Below are positions 21,024 to 30,621 of a stretch of 64,000 nt of DNA, in pieces. Location of the stretch: positions 1-64,000 of the forward strand of contig JAKIVS010000001.1 of assembly GCA_022750435.1 (NCBI GenBank), in the 5' to 3' direction. The DNA is from Thermoplasmata archaeon (GTDB taxonomy: Archaea; Thermoplasmatota; Thermoplasmata; Lutacidiplasmatales; UBA184). Position numbers and translations under genes: made by a program. Numbering within the stretch: the first letter of the stretch is position 1; each line of letters opens with the position of its first letter. The notes under the pieces were generated by a model that was not told the origin of the DNA, made no database searches, and worked only from the letters and a program-made list of their open reading frames with translations.

Positions 21024-22469
21024 ATGGCGGGAACGTACGCCCGACAGACCGACCTCCTCGTCATCGGCGGCGGACCCGGCGGGTACGTCGCCGCGATCCG
21101 GGCCGGCCAGCTGGGAGTCAAGACGCTCCTCGTCGAGAAGGGCGAACTCGGCGGCGAATGTCTCAACCGCGGCTGCATCCCCTCGAAGGCCCTGATCCAC
21201 GCCTCGATTCTCTACCACTCTCTGCGAACGGAGGGTCCGGAGATCGGTGTGACCGCCGAGGGCCTCCACTTCGACCTGGCGACCGCGAACAGGTGGAAGT
21301 CGACGGTCGTCGCGAAGGAGCGTAGCGGCGTCGCCGCCCTGCTCAAGTCGGCCGGCGTGCAGGTCCTCTTCGGCGAAGCGCGATTCACCGGCCCGACCTC
21401 GGCCGAACTCACCGCGCCAGATGGTGGGCGGGAGCGGATCGATTTCAAGTCGGCGATCGTGGCGACCGGCGCCATACCGTCGGTGATCCCGGGGTTCGAG
21501 CCGGACGGGGACCGGGTGGTCACCGCCGAACAATTGCTGAACTGGACCACCCTCCCGGCCTCGGTCCTGGTGCTCGGAGGCGGCGTCAGTGGCTGCGAGC
21601 TCGGCGAGTTCCTCGCTCGGGTCGGCGTCGCCGTCACGATCGTAGAGCTGATGCCCCAGTTGCTCCCGGGACTCGACGCCGACCTCTCGAACGAGCTCCG
21701 CAAGACCCTCGAGACGCTCGGGGTGACGCTCCACCTCGGGACCAAGGCGTCGAAGCTCGTGCGCTCCGCGACCGGCGTGCACCTAACGGCCGAGGGTCCC
21801 GCGGGGCCGGTCGAGCTCGATGCGGAGAAGCTGTTCTTAACCATCGGCAAACGCCCGGCGACCGCGGACCTCGGACTCGAGGAGGCGGGCGTCCAAGCCG
21901 AGGGAAAGGCCGGGTTCCTCGCGCGCAACGACCGCATGCAGACGAACGTCGCGACGATCTTCGCGGTAGGGGATGTCGCCCGACCGCCGATGCTCGCGCA
22001 CAAGGCGTACCGCGAGGGGGTTGTGGCCGCCGAGGTGGTCGCCGGCCGTCCGACCCGCTACCAACACCAGTGCGTCCCGTCGGTGGTGTTCACCACTCCG
22101 GAACTCGCGAGCGTTGGTTCCACCAGCGCCGAAGCGACCGCAGCCGGGCGGCACCCCCGGGAGGTCCGCTTCCCGTTCGCCGCCCTCGGCCGGGCCCACG
22201 CCGCCCACGCGACGAACGGGTGGCTCAAGCTCGTCGGCGACGACGCGACCGGACTTCTGCTGGGAATCCAAGCGGCGGGGGAGTCGGTCGGGGAGTTCGT
22301 CGCGGAGTCGGCCCTCGCCATCGAGATGGGCGCCACCGTCCGCGACCTCGCTATGACGATCCACCCGCACCCGACTTTCTCCGAGACCCTCCAAGAGGCG
22401 GCCCTGCTGTGGCTCGGGGAGCCGTTCCACGTGGCCCGGAGGCCGACGGGTGGCGCTCGCAGTACGTGA
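21024..22469 (+). CDS. lpdA: dihydrolipoyl dehydrogenase (E3)
   Basis: GGGPGGYVAAIRAGQLG, GGECLNRGCIPSKALI, C-terminal AIEMGATVRDLAMTIHPHPTFSE. Confidence 0.96.
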   Translation: MAGTYARQTDLLVIGGGPGGYVAAIRAGQLGVKTLLVEKGELGGECLNRGCIPSKALIHASILYHSLRTEGPEIGVTAEGLHFDLATANRWKSTVVAKERSGVAALLKSAGVQVLFGEARFTGPTSAELTAPDGGRERIDFKSAIVATGAIPSVIPGFEPDGDRVVTAEQLLNWTTLPASVLVLGGGVSGCELGEFLARVGVAVTIVELMPQLLPGLDADLSNELRKTLETLGVTLHLGTKASKLVRSATGVHLTAEGPAGPVELDAEKLFLTIGKRPATADLGLEEAGVQAEGKAGFLARNDRMQTNVATIFAVGDVARPPMLAHKAYREGVVAAEVVAGRPTRYQHQCVPSVVFTTPELASVGSTSAEATAAGRHPREVRFPFAALGRAHAAHATNGWLKLVGDDATGLLLGIQAAGESVGEFVAESALAIEMGATVRDLAMTIHPHPTFSETLQEAALLWLGEPFHVARRPTGGARST

Positions 22470-23118
22470 GTGGGGCCGGACCGACTACCCCGATGCCCTG
22501 ACCCGGATGCGCGCGCTCCGGTCCGAGCGGGCCCGTGGGCTCGCCCCGGACACGTTGATCCTCACGGAGCATGCGCCGGTCGTGACGGTCGGCGTCGGCG
22601 GGGCCGACCTCACCGCGCTCCCGTCGGACCTTCCCATCGTCCATGTGGAGCGCGGCGGGCTCGCCACCTACCACGGGCCCGGTCAGCTGGTGGGGTATCC
22701 GATCGTCGACCTGCGAGCGCGAGGACAGGACGTCCGCCGGTTCGTCCACGACGTCGAGGAGGTCGTGTCCTTGGGGGTGCGACCGCTGGGGATCGAGGCG
22801 GGACGCGTCCCGGGGAAGCGGGGGGTCTGGGTCGACGGCCAGCGAAAGATCGCCTCGGTCGGGGTCGCGGTCGAAGAGTGGGTGACGTTCCATGGGTTCG
22901 CGCTGAACGTCTCCCCCGACCTCGCCGTGTTCGCGCAGTTCGAGCCCTGCGGTCTTCCGGGACGGGTCATGACCTCCGTCGCCGCGGAGCTCGGTCGACC
23001 GGTCTCCCTGGACGAACTCGTCCCGTCGGTGCGCGCCGCGTGGGAGACCGTGTTCGGCGCGGCGTACGTCCGCGGAGCGGCCGACGCTTCTCGCTCCGAG
23101 CTCCGCGCATCGGCATGA
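22450..23118 (+). CDS. lipB: lipoyl(octanoyl) transferase
   Basis: VERGGLATYHGPGQLVGYPIVDLR, GVWVDGQRKIASVGVAV, HGFALNVSPDLAVFAQFEPCGLPG. Confidence 0.93.
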   Translation: MALAVREWGRTDYPDALTRMRALRSERARGLAPDTLILTEHAPVVTVGVGGADLTALPSDLPIVHVERGGLATYHGPGQLVGYPIVDLRARGQDVRRFVHDVEEVVSLGVRPLGIEAGRVPGKRGVWVDGQRKIASVGVAVEEWVTFHGFALNVSPDLAVFAQFEPCGLPGRVMTSVAAELGRPVSLDELVPSVRAAWETVFGAAYVRGAADASRSELRASA

Positions 23119-24050
23119 GCGGCCCCGGACGCCGGCCGCGACTCCTCCTGGTCGGAGGAGGAGGCGGACTGCTGGGTCGCGCGGTGCTCGAGGAGTTCGC
23201 GCCGACGTGGTCGATCCGTTCGGTCCATCGCCACCCCGTCGAACGGGAGCGCGCTCTTGGCGTCGAGTGGGTCGCGGCCGATGTGGGAGCGCTCGCCGAT
23301 TGGACGCCGGCGCTTCGGGAGGTCGACGCGGTCGTCAATCTGGCGTGGTATCGGTGGGGCTCCGACGGTCGGTTTCGCGCGCTCGAAGCCGGACTCGAGC
23401 GGATGCGGGTCGTGGCCGAGACGAGGGGAACACCGTTTGTCCAAGTGAGCGTCCCCCCGGCCCCCGCATCTCTCGAGGCGGGGATTCCGTACCTCACGTA
23501 CAAGCGGAGGTTCGACGGGGCGGTCCGCTCCGGCCGCTCCCCGTTCGCCGTAATCCGGCCCACGCTGATGTTCGCTCCGGGCGATGTCCTCCTCGGCACG
23601 ATGCTGCGGCAGATCCGTCGCTACCCAATCTTCCCGATGTTCGGCGACGGTGCCTACCACCTCAGTCCCATCGCGGCCTCGGACGTGGCCCGGGCGATCG
23701 AGCGCGCAGCGCGAACGCCCCCGAATGCGACGATCGACCTCGGGGGGCCGGTGTCCTACCGGTACCGGGACCTCACGGACCGGATGTTCGCTCTCCTCGC
23801 GAAGCGACCGCGGTATTGGCACCTGGGCCGCCGCGGCGCCGTCGGTCTCGCCCGTCTCCTGCAGCGGATCGGCTCCACGCTCCTGTACGCCTACGAGGTG
23901 GAGTGGCTGCTGTCGGACACGCTCGCGCTTCCGCCCTCGTCGTTCCTGGAGGGTCCGCTCGCGCGCGTCGAGCCCTACTTGCGGGCCGAAACCGAACGGG
24001 TGACCGGGCGACCCGCCCCCGAGCTCGGCCCCATGGGTCCGAAGGGGTAG
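23115..24050 (+). CDS. NAD(P)-dependent epimerase/dehydratase-like SDR
   Basis: LLLVGGGGGLLGRAVLEEF Rossmann, PFAVIRPTLMFAPGD. Confidence 0.75.
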   Translation: MSGPGRRPRLLLVGGGGGLLGRAVLEEFAPTWSIRSVHRHPVERERALGVEWVAADVGALADWTPALREVDAVVNLAWYRWGSDGRFRALEAGLERMRVVAETRGTPFVQVSVPPAPASLEAGIPYLTYKRRFDGAVRSGRSPFAVIRPTLMFAPGDVLLGTMLRQIRRYPIFPMFGDGAYHLSPIAASDVARAIERAARTPPNATIDLGGPVSYRYRDLTDRMFALLAKRPRYWHLGRRGAVGLARLLQRIGSTLLYAYEVEWLLSDTLALPPSSFLEGPLARVEPYLRAETERVTGRPAPELGPMGPKG

Positions 24051-24083
24051 GTTTAAGCCACCGTCCCGACCATCAAATCCCCG

Positions 24084-25037
24084 ATGGAAGCGGCCGACCT
24101 TACGCGGCGAATGAACGAGTTCTACCAGGTCGGGAGCGAGGTGCTCCGCGACGTCCAAGACATCACCGACCAGCAGATCAAGCACTGGATCGTCAATCCG
24201 TTCCTGATCACGCTCGGCTGGGACCCGCACGACAAGAAGCAGGTGTACCTCGACTTCCCGATGAAAACCGACCACGGCCACGCCGACTACGCCCTCCTCG
24301 ATCCCAGCGGCCGCCCGAGGCTGATTCTCGAGGTCGGCACGGGCGACAAGATGGAGGAGAAGGCGCAAGAGGCCGGCAAGAAGGCGAAGGCGGTCGGCGC
24401 CCCATTGGCCCTGCTGACGAACGGACAGGAGTTCTCGCTCTGGTACATCGGCGGCGACGAGCCGGCGACCCCGCTGTTCGTCCTGCCGCTCAAGGAGCTC
24501 GCGGAGAACGCGGAGGCCCTCCTCGGCCTGACGGTCGAGTACCGCCTGAGCGACACGGGCATCAACCAGCTGCGCAAGAGCGCGATCCGTCTCGCCGTCC
24601 TCCAGATGCTGGAGGAGAACTCGGAGAAGACGTTCGACGCGATGGTCAACTGGGTTCAGTCCCAGGTGGCGCCGGGCGCGCTCGACGAGACCACCGAGCA
24701 GGCGATCCGGGACGCCACGATGATCTGGCTCACCGAGGAGCACCTCACGATGCCGGCGTTCTCGGGCGCGGCCGAGGCGAAGCGGCCCCACGAGCTGCGG
24801 CCGACCACGGCGCGCGACTGGGAGTCGTTCCCGAAGGGCCCGAACGGGACGTTCCAGTACAAGTACGACGCCACGAAGACGCTCGACCTCCGGAATACCC
24901 CGAAGGAGGTCAAGGCGGCGCTGCGGGTCCAGGGACTCCGGACCCCCACGGCCACCTCGTTCGGCGGGTTCTACTACTCCCTCCGGCAGCGCGCCGGCCT
25001 CCCCACGAACACGGGCGGCTCGGCCGAGTCCCGGTAG
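24084..25037 (+). CDS. stand-alone type I restriction HsdR N-terminal-like (PD-(D/E)XK-fold) protein
   Basis: TDQQIKHWIVNPFLITLGWDP, HADYALLDPSGRPRLILEVGTG, LLTNGQEFSLWY typical of HsdR_N. Confidence 0.7.
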   Translation: MEAADLTRRMNEFYQVGSEVLRDVQDITDQQIKHWIVNPFLITLGWDPHDKKQVYLDFPMKTDHGHADYALLDPSGRPRLILEVGTGDKMEEKAQEAGKKAKAVGAPLALLTNGQEFSLWYIGGDEPATPLFVLPLKELAENAEALLGLTVEYRLSDTGINQLRKSAIRLAVLQMLEENSEKTFDAMVNWVQSQVAPGALDETTEQAIRDATMIWLTEEHLTMPAFSGAAEAKRPHELRPTTARDWESFPKGPNGTFQYKYDATKTLDLRNTPKEVKAALRVQGLRTPTATSFGGFYYSLRQRAGLPTNTGGSAESR

Positions 25038-25222
25038 GGCGCGGGAGACCCCTCCCGCACCGTCCCGACGGGGGAATCCGCCCGAGCGCGGATAGCCCCC
25101 GGACGATGGTGCGTGGAAGCCCACGGGTGCGGTCCCGGTCCCTCGCCGGGGCCCTCGCGTCGTGCCGGAATTGACGGTTCGGCCGAGTCTTTAAAGAGGG
25201 GATATACGTCAGCCCCCTCGCC

Positions 25223-27751
25223 ATGAAGCTCGGCTTGCGAAGTTTGGGGATTGTCGTCGTGGCCGTCGCCGCAGTGATGCTGTTGCCCGCCTTCTCGACG
25301 GGGTTTGCCGGGGCGACCACGCAGGTCGTTCCGACGGCCGTGGCCCCGTCCACCGATGGGGCCGTTCATATCGCTCCCTCCGCGTCCGCCGCGCTCGTCG
25401 CCCACGCCCTCGCCGTCGCCAAGTCGGAGGGAATCCCCTCCACCGACCTGTTCCTCCCCAACGTGCACGGCGCCGCCTCCATTTCGGGCGGGGTCGTCCA
25501 ACCCCTGTACACCTCGGCCCCCGCGCCGATGGGGCTCGGGTACTTCGGGACACACGTCATCCACGGCGCCAACTTCGGGATGGTCAGCTACTACCCGAGC
25601 ATCGAGGGCGCGGTCACGCTCAACAGCGTCGACCCGTACTACCTTGCGTCGTCCTCGCCGGACATCTTCACGATGCAGCTCAACACGGTCCTCACGCACG
25701 TGACCGTGCTCGGCAACACGTCCGGCCAGTTCTGGATTCAGAACGTCCCGCTCTACTTCGCGGCAAGCCACACGCTCGCGATCGAGGACAACATCTGGAA
25801 CTTCAGCGCCCCCGGCGCAGCGATGCAGGTCAACACGCTGCACAGCTACGACGGGAACCTCATCCCCGGGGTGTTCTACTACGCCGTCGGTCCGGCCTGG
25901 AACATGCCGATGCCGTTCACCGTCCATCTCTACAACAATGCGACGGTGTTGAACAACCGCCCGACGGTGTTCTTCAACTACTCGATCACGACGTCGAACG
26001 GCTCGGTCATCGCGGGGTCGTACGACAAGGTCGAGTTCAACTCGGCGGTCCACCCAACGCACCCGGCGGCGAACCCGGTGTTCCAGGTCGACGGGAAGCA
26101 GTACAACGCGTTCGGCCTGCTGAACGACGCCGAGATCATGCTGGGGGGACCGGGCGGCGGTTCCACGACGACCCTCCTGAGCATCAACGCGACGATGGGG
26201 CTCTGGACGCTCGCCAACCACTCCAGCACCTACGTGGCGGTGCCATCGGCCTACAGCTTCGGAACCGACACGGGAGAGACGTCCGAGGGGATCGCCGAAT
26301 GGACTCCCGGCGTGACCAACCCGATCGCGGTGCTCGGCTCGGGCCCCTCGCTGCTCCAGCCCCTGTGGGGCGTCGTGGGCGCCGTCGCAGGGTCCATCAA
26401 GGAGACGTTCACGCTGACGCCCTCCAACGCCTTCGTCTTCGCGAACCAGGGGCCGACCTGGAATCTGAACACCGCCGCCTGGGCGCCGGTCCCGCCGAGC
26501 GGGGTCGCGACCTACGAACTGAGCCCGCATTCGTACAGCTTCGACTTCCTGCTGTCCGACTACAAGCCGGTCCGGATATCCGTCTCCTCGCCGACGACGG
26601 CCACGGTGACGCTGGCCGCCGACGCGAAGCTCGGGGTGTACACTCCGTTGTGGGCCTGGGATAGTGGACAGCTGGCCGCGATTTCGCAACCCGGTGGGTT
26701 GGGAACGGTGGCGCACCCGTACGTCCTCGACTCGAACTCCGTCGGGATGCTGAGCCCGCTGTTCGGCGAGTTCAACGACTTCTACTACCCCGTGTTCCCG
26801 GGCATCTCGATCGCGAACTCGAACGCGTACGTGACGGCGGCGAACTTGCCGGACTTCGCGGTGGCGTACACTCTGCCGGCCGAGGCGCTCTCCAGCGCGC
26901 ACTTCGGTTCGCCGTACACGAACAACCTCGGGCTGCAGTTCTACAACGACACCCATATCTCGCTGGTCAGCAACCCCCAGCTCACCGGCTGGGCGTTCAA
27001 CGGGAACGCGTACATCTCGAGCGTTCTGTTCTGGAACACGAGCGACAGCCTGATCGCCGGCAACGGGTTCCAGGTCCAGAGCATCGGCGCGATGCTCTCG
27101 GGCGGAACGAACAACGTCGTCTGGGGGAACGTCTTCACCGCCGCGACGACGACGGCCGCGAACCCGGCCACGATCCAGTACGGGACGTCGCAGAACGGTC
27201 TCCAGGAGTTCGAGTCGGGGGACCGGATCTACAACAACGAGTTCCTGACCCCGGTCCCGGCCGTCACCCCGCCGTTCAACCTCTACACCGGAGCGCCCAC
27301 GCTCTGGCTGGACCGGTGGAACGTGACTCCGCAGCCGGCCTCGGTCGTCCACATCGTGAACGGCTGGCACCTCGCGGGCAACATCCTCGGGATGGCGGTC
27401 CAATCGGGCAATTACTGGGCGAACTACGGAACGGCGCAGAACCCGTACGGCGTGCTCCCGTACACGGACAGCGGCGGGATCTTCCTGGGCGGCGACGCGG
27501 ACCCCCTGGTCCTCGTCACGCTCCACCGCATCGTGTTCACGGAGTCCGGTCTGCCGCCGACGACCCCGTGGTCGGTCACCATCAACGGGTTCCTGCAGAC
27601 CTCCGCCTCCAACGTGATCACGTTCTGGGAGCCGAGCGGCGCCCTCTACGCGTACGCGGTTGGCCCGGTGAGCGGGTTTACGGCGACCCCGAGCACGGGG
27701 GCGGCGTGGGTCCACGGCGGGCCCACGAACGTCGGAATCACCTGGACCTAA
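25223..27751 (+). CDS. thermopsin-family (A5) secreted protein
   Basis: Signal peptide; APAPMGLGYFG, FWIQNVPLY, EDNIWNFS..., C-terminal VFTESGLPPTTPWSVTINGF. Confidence 0.85.
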   Translation: MKLGLRSLGIVVVAVAAVMLLPAFSTGFAGATTQVVPTAVAPSTDGAVHIAPSASAALVAHALAVAKSEGIPSTDLFLPNVHGAASISGGVVQPLYTSAPAPMGLGYFGTHVIHGANFGMVSYYPSIEGAVTLNSVDPYYLASSSPDIFTMQLNTVLTHVTVLGNTSGQFWIQNVPLYFAASHTLAIEDNIWNFSAPGAAMQVNTLHSYDGNLIPGVFYYAVGPAWNMPMPFTVHLYNNATVLNNRPTVFFNYSITTSNGSVIAGSYDKVEFNSAVHPTHPAANPVFQVDGKQYNAFGLLNDAEIMLGGPGGGSTTTLLSINATMGLWTLANHSSTYVAVPSAYSFGTDTGETSEGIAEWTPGVTNPIAVLGSGPSLLQPLWGVVGAVAGSIKETFTLTPSNAFVFANQGPTWNLNTAAWAPVPPSGVATYELSPHSYSFDFLLSDYKPVRISVSSPTTATVTLAADAKLGVYTPLWAWDSGQLAAISQPGGLGTVAHPYVLDSNSVGMLSPLFGEFNDFYYPVFPGISIANSNAYVTAANLPDFAVAYTLPAEALSSAHFGSPYTNNLGLQFYNDTHISLVSNPQLTGWAFNGNAYISSVLFWNTSDSLIAGNGFQVQSIGAMLSGGTNNVVWGNVFTAATTTAANPATIQYGTSQNGLQEFESGDRIYNNEFLTPVPAVTPPFNLYTGAPTLWLDRWNVTPQPASVVHIVNGWHLAGNILGMAVQSGNYWANYGTAQNPYGVLPYTDSGGIFLGGDADPLVLVTLHRIVFTESGLPPTTPWSVTINGFLQTSASNVITFWEPSGALYAYAVGPVSGFTATPSTGAAWVHGGPTNVGITWT

Positions 27752-28105
27752 GTTCGCCCGAGGTCCAGGAACGGCGGGTCGCCGACCGGGGCCCGTTGGC
27801 CAACCCTTTCCCGGGCCCCGACGGGAGGGATTTCTGCGCTTCCCGGGCGGGCGTCCTGCGGGTTCCCGACTCGGCTCGTTTCGGAACAGAAGGTGCCGGT
27901 CGCCGAACTCGTGCCGGAGAGGCCCGGCGGCGACCGCCGCGGCGAAGTCCGAGTTCCATCGCGTCAAGCCCAGGACGGCGGGAGCATGGCGAGGTGGCTC
28001 GTCATGGAATCGGGGAATCCGGTGAGCAGGGAGTCCACCACCGTCGGCGGGCTCTCGGGGCGGATGGAGCGCCGGGTGAACCCCCACGCCGCCACAAGGC
28101 CGCTA

Positions 28106-28438
28106 TCACCGGTCACGGACCCGACCGCGCGGACGACCCTTGCGCCGAGGGACGACCCATTCGCCCGCGGCTTGCGTCGCCCGCACGACGGCGAGGTCCC
28201 GCGCTCCCCCCGGGTATAGCCGAACGACCGCGTCCTGGCCAAGCGACCGCTGGATGAAGGGCAGCCCACCCAGGGACGTCCTTGCGTTCGCCTCGGGAAC
28301 GAGGCGTGTCGCCGAGGGGCGGAGGTGGAACCGGACCTCCGGGCGTCCGACCGGCCCGGCGACGTCGGAGTGCTCGACGAGCCGGTCCGTCTCGGGCGGC
28401 ACGGGGGTAGCGAACGGCCCCGATCTTCCAGACTCCAA
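28106..28438 (-). CDS. small hypothetical ORF, possibly continued out of frame to 27964
   Basis: 110-aa ORF; see frameshift finding. Confidence 0.3.
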   Translation of the reverse strand: MESGRSGPFATPVPPETDRLVEHSDVAGPVGRPEVRFHLRPSATRLVPEANARTSLGGLPFIQRSLGQDAVVRLYPGGARDLAVVRATQAAGEWVVPRRKGRPRGRVRDR

Positions 28439-28645
28439 GTGAACCTGCGATCGATTCGGGGCCGGCCTCTCCGCCCGGTTTCCGGGCCGAGCAGGATCAG
28501 CCCCTGGGAACTCGTGTGTGCGCTAACGGCGGTGGGGGCGTCGGCCGGCCGCCCGTGCCGGCTCGGCCTCGTGGATGCCCACGACTCTTCGCCAGATCGC
28601 CGATGTGGACGCCAGTCCGGTTCCAGGCCGGGGACAGGGAAGGGA

Positions 28646-28665
28646 CGGCCCGGCTTCGCGGGCCG
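28646..28665 (-). terminator. hairpin downstream of the 28686-29492 gene
   Basis: CGGCCCG-gcttcg-CGGGCCG perfect 7-bp stem just 3' of the minus-strand stop. Confidence 0.4.
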
Positions 28666-28685
28666 CCCCTCGGCGGGGACTCCGA

Positions 28686-29492
28686 CTAGGTCGCGGACTT
28701 CCAGAGGACCTTGAAACTGGTGTTGCTGGAGACGAGCGGAGTCGGGACGGCCTGGGTCTTGTGCTTGGCGTCCTTCATGGTCACCTCGAACACGTAGGGC
28801 ATGGCGCCGATGGCGAGCGTCTTGCCGGAGACCTTCAGGTCGTTGGTCCCGGCGACCTTGGAGAATCCCACGCCGAACCCGACGCTCCCGAAGTTCGCGA
28901 GGGGCCGAACGGACCCGTTCGTCCCCGGGTAGCCGAGGAGCCCGACGTCCCCGAGAAAGTCCTTGCCGGTGAAGGGGATGGTCCGCGAGAAGTGATGGGT
29001 CCCGACGGTGATCGTCATGATGGCCGAGCCGCCGGCGGCGTGCATCGTGACCCGCACGACGGAGCCCGCGGGGACCGGAAGCGTCGTCTGGGAGATGTGC
29101 GTGACGATGGACGCGTTCGTGTTGTTGAAGTCGTACCACGCATAGCTGGAGGCGACGCCCGACGTGCAGGTCACGCCCGTTCCGGCGACCTGAATCGTCT
29201 TGTTGTTCGCGAGCAGCGCGGCGAACAGTGCCGAGGCGTTCTGCTTCGTGCAGTTCACGCTCGGCTGGGTCCAGGAGGCGTTGAGCTGAGCGATCGAGCC
29301 GTTGAGACTCGCCCCTTCGTACCCCGCCACGGCGGAGGCGTTCGAATGGATCGTGGTGAGGGAGGTCGTCCCCACGGGGAGGTTGCCCACGGCGGACGCC
29401 GTCGGCACGGGGCCGGCGAGAGCGGCGGGGAGCACCAGGAAGGTCACGGTCAGAGCGGCCAGCACGCTGAGGAGGGCGACGTTCGTTCGCAT
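28686..29492 (-). CDS. secreted G1 (eqolisin)-like protein
   Basis: Signal peptide MRTNVALLSVLAALTVTFLVLPAALA; GSIAQLNASWTQPSVNCT, SSYAWYDFN, PLANFGSVGF resemble the G1 fold. Confidence 0.5.
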   Translation of the reverse strand: MRTNVALLSVLAALTVTFLVLPAALAGPVPTASAVGNLPVGTTSLTTIHSNASAVAGYEGASLNGSIAQLNASWTQPSVNCTKQNASALFAALLANNKTIQVAGTGVTCTSGVASSYAWYDFNNTNASIVTHISQTTLPVPAGSVVRVTMHAAGGSAIMTITVGTHHFSRTIPFTGKDFLGDVGLLGYPGTNGSVRPLANFGSVGFGVGFSKVAGTNDLKVSGKTLAIGAMPYVFEVTMKDAKHKTQAVPTPLVSSNTSFKVLWKSAT

Positions 29493-29577
29493 CGAGGGCG
29501 GGGACCCCGCATCCCCCTTTGAAACTTTGGGCCGCGTCGGCGTTGGGCGGGGAGAAGCGCAACTTCCGGGCGTCCCT

Positions 29578-30621
29578 TCAGGCTGCGGTACGGACGGGCC
29601 ACGTCCGGACGCCGACCGGTTCGAGCGAAAAATCGACGACGCGTCCCCCGGAATCGTGGACCGCCTTTTGGACGTTCGCACGACGGTGGAAATCGCAGAA
29701 CAGGAGGATGTACCCGCCGCCACCCGAGCCGACCAGCTTGCCCCCGAGGGCCCCCGCCTCCCGCGCATGCTGGTAGAACGAATCGATCCGGTCGTTCGAG
29801 ATCCCGTCGGTGAACTGCTTCTTGAGCTGCCAGCCTTCGTCGAGGAGACGGCCCATCTCGTCGATGTTGCCCCGCAGGAGCTCGTTCTTCATGTCGACGG
29901 CGAGTTTCTTGGTCGCGTCCAGCGCCTCGACGGTGGAGCGCCGCTTCTCGGCGTAACTCGCCTGCTGGCGGGCGATGATGTCGTTCGAGTAGTGGCTCGT
30001 GCCCGTGTAGCAGAGCAGCAACCGGTACGCGAGCTCGTTGGTGACCTCCGGTCCGATCCGCAACGGGTTGACGATGGTCTGCTTCCCGTTGAACTCCATG
30101 AAGTTGAAACCCCCGAACGCGGCGGCGTACTGGTCCTGCCGTCCCCCCTTCATGCCGAGCTCCTCGCGCTCGATCCGGTAGGCGAGCTCGGCGACCTCGT
30201 ACGGCGTCCACGGCTCCCGGAGGAACTGCTGGAAGAGTCCGACGATCGCCACGCACATCGTCGACGAGCTCCCGAGGCCGGTGCCCGGAGGAGCATCCGA
30301 GTGGAGGAACAACTCGAGGGAACGCTGGGCGTTCGCCCGCTCGGCGGGGCGGATCAGCCGAAGCGCCGCCTTCACCAGGTCGAGCTCGCCGTTGTAGACG
30401 AGATCGTCCTCCTTCTCGTAGTCGTGGCGGACGTTGTAATCGAGGGAGTGGACCGTTGTCGTCGACTCGGGGGCCTCCCGCGCCTGCAGCGTCGCGTAGG
30501 CAAACTTGTCGATCGTGCAGTTGAGGACCGCTCCGCCCTTCTCCTCCGGATACGGCGACACGTCCGTCCCACCGCCGGCGAAACTGATCCGGAGGGGGGC
30601 CTTCGACCGGAGGATGAGCAT
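29578..30621 (-). CDS. GHMP kinase, heptose-7-phosphate kinase (HddA)-like
   Basis: KAPLRISFAGGGTDVSPYPEEKGGAVLN; PPGTGLGSSSTMCVAIVG; GKLVGSGGGGYILLF. Confidence 0.88.
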   Translation of the reverse strand: MLILRSKAPLRISFAGGGTDVSPYPEEKGGAVLNCTIDKFAYATLQAREAPESTTTVHSLDYNVRHDYEKEDDLVYNGELDLVKAALRLIRPAERANAQRSLELFLHSDAPPGTGLGSSSTMCVAIVGLFQQFLREPWTPYEVAELAYRIEREELGMKGGRQDQYAAAFGGFNFMEFNGKQTIVNPLRIGPEVTNELAYRLLLCYTGTSHYSNDIIARQQASYAEKRRSTVEALDATKKLAVDMKNELLRGNIDEMGRLLDEGWQLKKQFTDGISNDRIDSFYQHAREAGALGGKLVGSGGGGYILLFCDFHRRANVQKAVHDSGGRVVDFSLEPVGVRTWPVRTAA

